This document shows, in pieces, positions 27,411-32,443 of a stretch of 32,443 nt of DNA. The position numbers and the translations under genes were made by a program. The DNA comes from Nitrososphaerota archaeon (lineage in GTDB: Archaea > Thermoproteota > Nitrososphaeria > Nitrososphaerales > Gagatemarchaeaceae): positions 1-32,443 of the forward strand of contig JAPCJS010000006.1 of assembly GCA_027886825.1 (NCBI GenBank), in the 5' to 3' direction. Below the pieces are notes generated by a model. It was not told where the DNA came from and searched no databases. It saw only the letters and a list, made by a program, of their open reading frames with translations. The number at the start of each line of letters is the position of its first letter. The stretch's first letter is position 1.

Positions 27411-28160
27411 TCACTTCCACTTCGTGAGTATCTCTTCCCTCTTGAAAGTGGCTGTGCTCAGGTAGAAGAGAAGCAGATCGGCCACCAGGAAGATGCCGGA
27501 CATGATGAGCAGGTTGATTATGCTGAATTCAATCACGCCGATCTCGGTCATCACGTAGATGATGATGAAGGGGAAGAACAAGACACCGGTGAATTGCTGC
27601 ACACTTCTAATGTCATTGGCGCGTGCCGATAGGATGACGGTCAATTCGATGGAGAGTATGCTCGCGAGGGGTGCGAGCAGTAGGAGGATCACTCCGAAGC
27701 TCCAGTTGGGATAGTAGAGATACCCCAGCCCGGGATAGGTGACTACGTCCATCAGGACCATGTAGACTATCGAGCTAGCATAGATCGCTGCAATCGGAGG
27801 CAGGAATGAGGCGATGCATTTTCCCAGCAGTATCTCACTGTCTGTCATCGGTGTCGCGAGAAGAGGTTCCAGGCTCTTCTGGATCTTCTCGCCGACTATG
27901 CTGTACGAAGCGATGCCACTGGGAAGGCTTGCAGCTCCGATCACAAACCAAAACGAGAACGCATTCAGAAACGGGGCAACAGATGCGGACACGACTCCTG
28001 GACCAGCAACGCTTTCGATTGCAACGAGAACTCCGGGAAATCCCACGGCAATCCCAAGTGGGAATAATATCGTGGCATAGATGACCCCCTTCCTCTTCCT
28101 GAAGGTCTTGAACTCCTTCGACGCGACCGACCAGGCGTTCTGCAGGTCCAACTCCATCAC
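27411..28160 (-). CDS. ABC-2 type transporter permease
   Basis: ASKEFKTFRKRKGVIYATILFPLGIAV, several TMs, VGEKIQKSLEPLLATPMTDSEILLGKCIASFLPP. Confidence 0.92.
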   Translation of the reverse strand: MMELDLQNAWSVASKEFKTFRKRKGVIYATILFPLGIAVGFPGVLVAIESVAGPGVVSASVAPFLNAFSFWFVIGAASLPSGIASYSIVGEKIQKSLEPLLATPMTDSEILLGKCIASFLPPIAAIYASSIVYMVLMDVVTYPGLGYLYYPNWSFGVILLLLAPLASILSIELTVILSARANDIRSVQQFTGVLFFPFIIIYVMTEIGVIEFSIINLLIMSGIFLVADLLLFYLSTATFKREEILTKWK

Positions 28161-29077
28161 TCGCTCCTGACCAACTTCAGGTACACATCCTCCAGTGTCG
28201 AGCTTGCTTCGGTGACGAACTGGATGCGACCCCCGGCGGCGCCGATCGCACTCATAATGTCAGGATTCTCCTTCTCAGGATTGCCCACTCCGATGATGAG
28301 CTTGTTGCCTTCATCCACTTCGACACCACCGGTCGCGACTTTCTTGACTGCGGATATTATGGCGTCGTTGACGCGCTCGAGCTGGACAACGGTCTTCCTT
28401 CCGCTCACCGACCGCTCGAGTTCGGCGGGTGTGCCCAGCGCCATCAGCCTGGTGTTCAGAATGGCGATCCTGTCGCAGATCCTCTGCGCCTCATCGAGGT
28501 TGTGTGTGTTGAGGAAGATCGTCTTCTTCTGCTTCTTCATGTCGAGGATGAACCCCCTGATCGTCTTCGACGCTTCAGGGTCGAGGTTGGCCGTGGGCTC
28601 ATCCATGAAGAGAACCTTGGGGTCGTGAATCAATGCGCGGGCTATGGCAAGTTTCTGCTTCATTCCCTTGGAGAAGGTTCCTGCCGCCAGATCCTTCTTA
28701 TCCCACAATCCCAACAGCTTGAGAAAATATTCTATCCTTTCCTTCCTCTTTGACTCGTCGACCTTGTAGTATCTTCCATAAAGGTCCAGGTTCTCGTACG
28801 CGCTGAGCTCCTCGTATAGACCGACGTTGTCGGGGACCAGCCCGATCATTCCCCTGATCTTTGGCTGGTCTGCCTTGTTTCCAATCTCATAGTCGCCTAT
28901 CTTGGCGGTGCCGCTCGTCTTCGATATCAGACACGCCAGCATGCGTATGGTGGTGGTCTTCCCGGCGCCATTGGGACCGAGAAAACCAAAAACTTCGCCT
29001 TCATCCACGTGGAGCGTAAGGTTGTCAACCGCCGTCAGATCGCCGAACCTTCTTGTGAGATTCTCGGCGTCTATCAA
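28157..29077 (-). CDS. ABC transporter ATP-binding protein
   Basis: GFLGPNGAGKTTTIRML (Walker A), FSKGMKQKLAIARALIHDPKVLFMDEPTANLDPEA (signature/Walker B); 4-nt overlap with permease; TTG start. Confidence 0.97.
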   Translation of the reverse strand: MIDAENLTRRFGDLTAVDNLTLHVDEGEVFGFLGPNGAGKTTTIRMLACLISKTSGTAKIGDYEIGNKADQPKIRGMIGLVPDNVGLYEELSAYENLDLYGRYYKVDESKRKERIEYFLKLLGLWDKKDLAAGTFSKGMKQKLAIARALIHDPKVLFMDEPTANLDPEASKTIRGFILDMKKQKKTIFLNTHNLDEAQRICDRIAILNTRLMALGTPAELERSVSGRKTVVQLERVNDAIISAVKKVATGGVEVDEGNKLIIGVGNPEKENPDIMSAIGAAGGRIQFVTEASSTLEDVYLKLVRSE

Positions 29078-29396
29078 GTTGGGACAGACCCCATCGCATT
29101 CTCCATCTCTTCGGTCATGAGTCTTCCGCCGGTCGACTTCAACTGTTCACTCAATAATAATAATGACCACCTATGATAAACCACCATAGGGACGACTGCG
29201 GGACCAGTGAAATCATAGCGTATGCCATGTTGAAGGTCCACCATGGACTGGTCAGGGCGTTTGGCGACGTGGACAATTTAGAGTATTCGTTACTGACAAA
29301 AAGCTTGCAAATATGACAGGTCTCGGACGAGGGCGTGGCGGTCATGAGAGGGACGTAGAGGACTCGAGGTCCACTGGAAGAGGCCAAGAGCGGGGT

Positions 29397-29423
29397 ACCT
29401 CAACCTCTAGAGAGGCTTGAGGT
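29397..29423. repeat. compact dyad hairpin
   Basis: ACCTCAA-CCTCT-AG-AGAGG-c-TTGAGGT, 12 paired positions with one bulge. Confidence 0.55.
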
Positions 29424-29435
29424 GGCTTGATAGCT

Positions 29436-29567
29436 GTAAGACCGTTGACTTCCAAGGTCATTGTCTTTGTAAATGCGACGCGGGATGGCGTCATGCAGGG
29501 ACCGGCACGCCCCGACCAGGACACCCGTGGGGGTTTCAAGCATGGCGGTTGGGCGGCACCCTAGGCC
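29436..29567 (+). pseudogene. second, truncated copy of the RibD_C/DHFR-like gene 5' end
   Basis: SKVIVFVNATRDGVMQGPARPDQDTRGGFKHGGWAAP then TAG; about 87% identical by hand count to 20114-20247. Confidence 0.85.
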
Positions 29568-29568
29568 T

Positions 29569-30015
29569 TTACCTGGATTCTGCCTTGTAGTCTTTTTCGA
29601 GCGCGGCTATGAATTGGTCCCACGCCTTGTTGGTGCCGTCGGTCTGCTCCCTTATCGTCGGTATCTTTGCGATGTCCTTCCAGGTCTCCTTGAAGACCAT
29701 GTCGATCCTCGTCTTGTTCTTGCCGAGGCTCTTTAGCCGGTACTCCCCGGTCTCGTAGTCCTCTTCGCCGAACTGCTCGAGGGACCATGCGTTCGGCGGG
29801 TTCAGCGTGACGTAGCTGACGGCCACCTTCTCCTTTCCGTCCGCGCCCTCGTAGATCATGACGTAGACCGCCCGCTTCTTCGTCTTCTCGACTATCCTCT
29901 TCTGGGCGCTGGAGCCCGTAAGCTTCGAATCGTCCTCGCGGAAATCGGTGCACCATTCGTACGCGTAGCGCAGGGGAGCATTAATTACCTTCGAGAACCT
30001 CGTGGTGTCTACCAT
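29569..30015 (-). CDS. SRPBCC-like protein
   Basis: FSKVINAPLRYAYEWCTDFREDDSKL...NKTRIDMVFKETWKD...WDQFIAALEKDYKAE; ATG 30015. Confidence 0.8.
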   Translation of the reverse strand: MVDTTRFSKVINAPLRYAYEWCTDFREDDSKLTGSSAQKRIVEKTKKRAVYVMIYEGADGKEKVAVSYVTLNPPNAWSLEQFGEEDYETGEYRLKSLGKNKTRIDMVFKETWKDIAKIPTIREQTDGTNKAWDQFIAALEKDYKAESR

Positions 30016-30185
30016 GGCTTCCTGAAGCCTGCATGTCTTATTTAGCCTAGCAAGGGCAGACATGGTCAGCTCCGCTGCAGGGGCGATGGTGTCGGAGGAC
30101 GGACCTTGTGCAACCCCGCAGGTCTATGGATAGGCCGGCTCGCAAAGGCTATGCACTGGTCTCGTCGTAGGGAGGTGGCCCCGCA

Positions 30186-30941
30186 ATGGAATCCGGTCAT
30201 GCCGCTGTCAACGGAGTTCAGGTCTATTACGAGCTACATGGCCACGCAGGCTCGTCGGGACGCACGCCTCTGGTACTCCTGCACGGAGGTGGCGACACCA
30301 TCGGCACATCGTTCCATTGGATCGTGCCCGAACTTGCGAAGATCCGCCAGGTCGTGGCGTTCGAAAGGGAAGGCTACGGCCGCACAGAGGACGTCCGGAA
30401 TCTTCCCTTCATCTTCGAGCAGTCGGCTGATGACACGGTAGCCCTGCTGGAACGCCTCGGCATGTCGCACGCGGACTTTTTCGGCTTTAGCAATGGTGGG
30501 ACGATAGCGCTTCAGATCGCCATCCGTCACCCTGAGGTGACCCGAAGACTCGTCGTTGCCTCGGGTTTCTTCAGCCGTGACGGTGCTGACCCTGCGTTCT
30601 GGAAGGGTTTCGAATCAGCGACTCTGGACACGATGCCGAAGGTACTGCGCGATACCTACCTGAAAGTAGCCCCAAAGCCGGAGAACCTGCAGCTCATGTT
30701 CGACAAGTCGGTCCAGCTGATGAAGAACTTCAGAGACATCCCGGTGGAGGCTATCCGCAGGATTACTGCGCCGACGCTGGTCGCGTGCGGCGACTCCGAC
30801 GTTGTGAGGCCCGAACACGCGGTCGAGCTCTTCCGTCTTCTGCCGCATGCACAGCTGGCGATACTCCCCGGGACGGACCACATGAACGTGACGAACCGGG
30901 TATCGTGGCTGGCACCGATGATCGATGCGTTCCTGGGTTAG
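30186..30941 (+). CDS. alpha/beta fold hydrolase
   Basis: GVQVYYELHGHAGSSGRTPLVLLHGGGDTIGTSFHW...DFFGFSNGGTIALQIAIRHPE...ILPGTDHMNV. Confidence 0.95.
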   Translation: MESGHAAVNGVQVYYELHGHAGSSGRTPLVLLHGGGDTIGTSFHWIVPELAKIRQVVAFEREGYGRTEDVRNLPFIFEQSADDTVALLERLGMSHADFFGFSNGGTIALQIAIRHPEVTRRLVVASGFFSRDGADPAFWKGFESATLDTMPKVLRDTYLKVAPKPENLQLMFDKSVQLMKNFRDIPVEAIRRITAPTLVACGDSDVVRPEHAVELFRLLPHAQLAILPGTDHMNVTNRVSWLAPMIDAFLG

Positions 30942-31012
30942 CCGCTATCTATACTTCGACATCTAGGAGACATGTAGAAGTTGACTTCTATGTCAACGCC
31001 AATTTCTAGCGG
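30942..31012. repeat. compound inverted-repeat element, similar in design to 20754-20820
   Basis: Outer CCGCTA/TAGCGG enclosing ATCTAGGAGACAT and GACAT-gt-AGAAGT-TG-ACTTCT-ATGTC. Confidence 0.5.
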
Positions 31013-31031
31013 GGCGTAGCCAGCTCATAAC

Positions 31032-31457
31032 CTAATCCACGAGCCCTCCGCATGATGCATTCACGGGCGTCACCGTGATGGCGCTAGCGTAGTCCGATGC
31101 CACTAGCACGGCCGCGTTGGCCACCTCCGCCATGCGCGGAGAGCGCTTCATGGCGGTGTGCTCAGCTTCGGCTCTCTCCACAGCTTCCTTCGTCGTTCCC
31201 CTTACCTCGGCGAGGCGCTGGTAGACCTCCTGCAGCACCGGGTTCTCCGGTGTGGCCCCAGTCCTCAGGCAGACGACCCTTACCCCTGAGGGGCCGACCT
31301 CAACGGCGAGCTGTTTGAGAAGTGTCTCGATCGCGCCGCACCCTACTGAGAAGCCGCCAGTCTCTGCCTGGGGAAATCTGCCCGTATTAGCCGTCAGTCC
31401 AATTACGACGCAGCTCCTCTGTTTCTGCATGATCCCCGCGGCGGCCCAGTGACCAAA
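31032..31457 (-). pseudogene. SDR-family oxidoreductase, C-terminal fragment lacking the Rossmann nucleotide-binding motif
   Basis: AAAGIMQKQRSCVVIGLTANTGR...GGFSVGCGAIETLLKQLAVEVGPSGVRVVCLRTGATPE; no N-terminal GxxxGxG upstream. Confidence 0.7.
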
Positions 31458-31466
31458 AACCAGAAC

Positions 31467-31925
31467 TCAATCGGCCAGAAGGTAGTACACATCGGTGCGA
31501 ATCAGCGAAGGATTTGCATCCCACTCAGGCCGCCAGTGACCGTAGATCTCCCAATTTGGCCCCGCAAGGTCGTGATTGTTGGCCGCGCACCAGCTGCGGA
31601 CGGCATCGTGCGCCGCGCCGAGGCCGCCATAGGGGCCGAAATACGTCGTCGACGCCACAGCACCAGCCGGTGTTGCCGATCGTACGACTTCGCCCTGCTC
31701 AACAAAAGGTCCGTTCAGCTCTACGCCTGCCTCGAGCCGAATGCTGTCGTCCCAATAGACAGCGACGTGGCGGCCGCCCCTCGCTTGCTGCGCACGCAGT
31801 GCGTTCCAGACTACTCCGCAGCACTCAGGGACCAAGCGCGAGAGCTCGGACGACCTTGCCTGCCGTCGGATCACCGCGAGATGGACACTGTTGAGTTGCT
31901 GGAGCTGAACGGCGAAGGCGGTCAT
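31467..31925 (-). CDS. GyrI-like/AraC effector-binding domain protein
   Basis: ELSRLVPECCGVVWNALRAQQARGGRHVAVYWDDSIRLEAGVELNGPF...YFGPYGGLGAAHDAVRSWCAANNHDLAGPNWEIYGHW. Confidence 0.85.
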   Translation of the reverse strand: MTAFAVQLQQLNSVHLAVIRRQARSSELSRLVPECCGVVWNALRAQQARGGRHVAVYWDDSIRLEAGVELNGPFVEQGEVVRSATPAGAVASTTYFGPYGGLGAAHDAVRSWCAANNHDLAGPNWEIYGHWRPEWDANPSLIRTDVYYLLAD

Positions 31926-32062
31926 GGGCTTCTCTTTGACGGAACGTCGGCTTCTTCGGGTTGCCTGATCAACTCGCCGGCCTCCTCACGTGAAATGCCG
32001 AAGGCCAACTTAAATTTTCGTTTTCGAAACGCCGGGATGGAGCCGGCTTCGAATGGCTCCTC

Positions 32063-32443
32063 TTACGGTCCAGCGAAGAAGCCTCGAAGCTCCTGAGCGA
32101 CTAGCGCCGGATCGCCCCGCCTGTTGAAAGGTCCTGGGTCGCTTGAACCGCCGTGGTCAAGTCCCGGGAACTCGGCCCGTCTGACGTGCGGGAGAATCTT
32201 CTCGAGCGAATCGAGGGCATCCTTCAGGTAGGGTGGACTCTTGCTGCCTCCCAGTAGGAGCACGCTGGCGGTTACCTTCCTGAAGTCCTCGAGTCTCCCG
32301 CTCATCTCGGCGACCAGTTCGAAGTCATAGTGGAGTGTTGCGGCGAGCTGGCTCATCGTTTCATCGCCCTCCTTGGCAATTTTTCTCCTGCTTCTTCATC
32401 TGCATGTCTGTGAGATATTCAAGGAGCGGCCTCGGCAGGAGCC
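32063..32443 (-). pseudogene. alpha/beta hydrolase, 3' part with frameshift, running off the window
   Basis: LLPRPLLEYLTDMQMKKQE then, after one surplus A near 32385, KIAKEGDETMSQLAATLHYDFELVAEMSGRLEDFRKVTASVLLLGGSKSPPYLKDALDSLEKILPHVRRAEFPGLDHGG. Confidence 0.75.

Noticed and set aside
25308-31470. TGA read-through/recoding at DUF1801-NHL and GyrI-SDR junctions
   Set aside because: Same-frame fusion has a one-in-three chance each, the downstream pieces are truncated and one is frameshifted; no recoding element seen. Decay is simpler.
31449-32096. 215-aa plus-strand ORF
   Set aside because: Antisense to the GyrI-like gene, no recognisable domain.
1-32443. CRISPR array, transposase or prophage
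   Set aside because: No regularly spaced direct repeats, cas genes, DDE/serine transposase or phage structural motifs recognised.

Overview
High-GC archaeal chromosomal window. The archaeal call rests on a DUF1512 protein, a PEFG-CTERM-type surface protein, TATA-box promoters about 25 nt upstream of start codons, and TTG starts with 4-nt overlaps. A soil Thaumarchaeota/Nitrososphaeria-like lineage is my inference. No rRNA, convincing tRNA, transposase or CRISPR array was seen. Recognisable genes: ROK kinase (edge-truncated), VOC protein, a two-gene gluconate-2-dehydrogenase-like oxidoreductase (GMC flavoprotein plus Tat-exported subunit 3 with a coiled-coil insert), DUF1294, RidA, a class III adenylate cyclase/TolB-like/TPR protein, three alpha/beta hydrolases, an HtrA protease + DUF1512 pair, PEFG-CTERM protein, degenerate NUDIX protein, FAD-linked oxidase, VapBC-type AbrB/PIN pair, SGNH hydrolase, glutaminyl cyclase, DUF1801/DUF4287 pair, CDF transporter, ABC-2 exporter, SRPBCC and GyrI-like proteins. 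The best candidate for an undescribed system is the two-gene operon at 22081-24734. It encodes a 115-aa protein with a peptide-leader-like helix and a poly-Thr tail, followed by a 762-aa protein with a Gly-zipper double transmembrane segment. The second theme is gene remnants: SnoaL, DHFR/RibD-like (two copies), NHL, SDR and hydrolase fragments. Several carry single-base indels in homopolymers, so either real decay or assembly error is possible.
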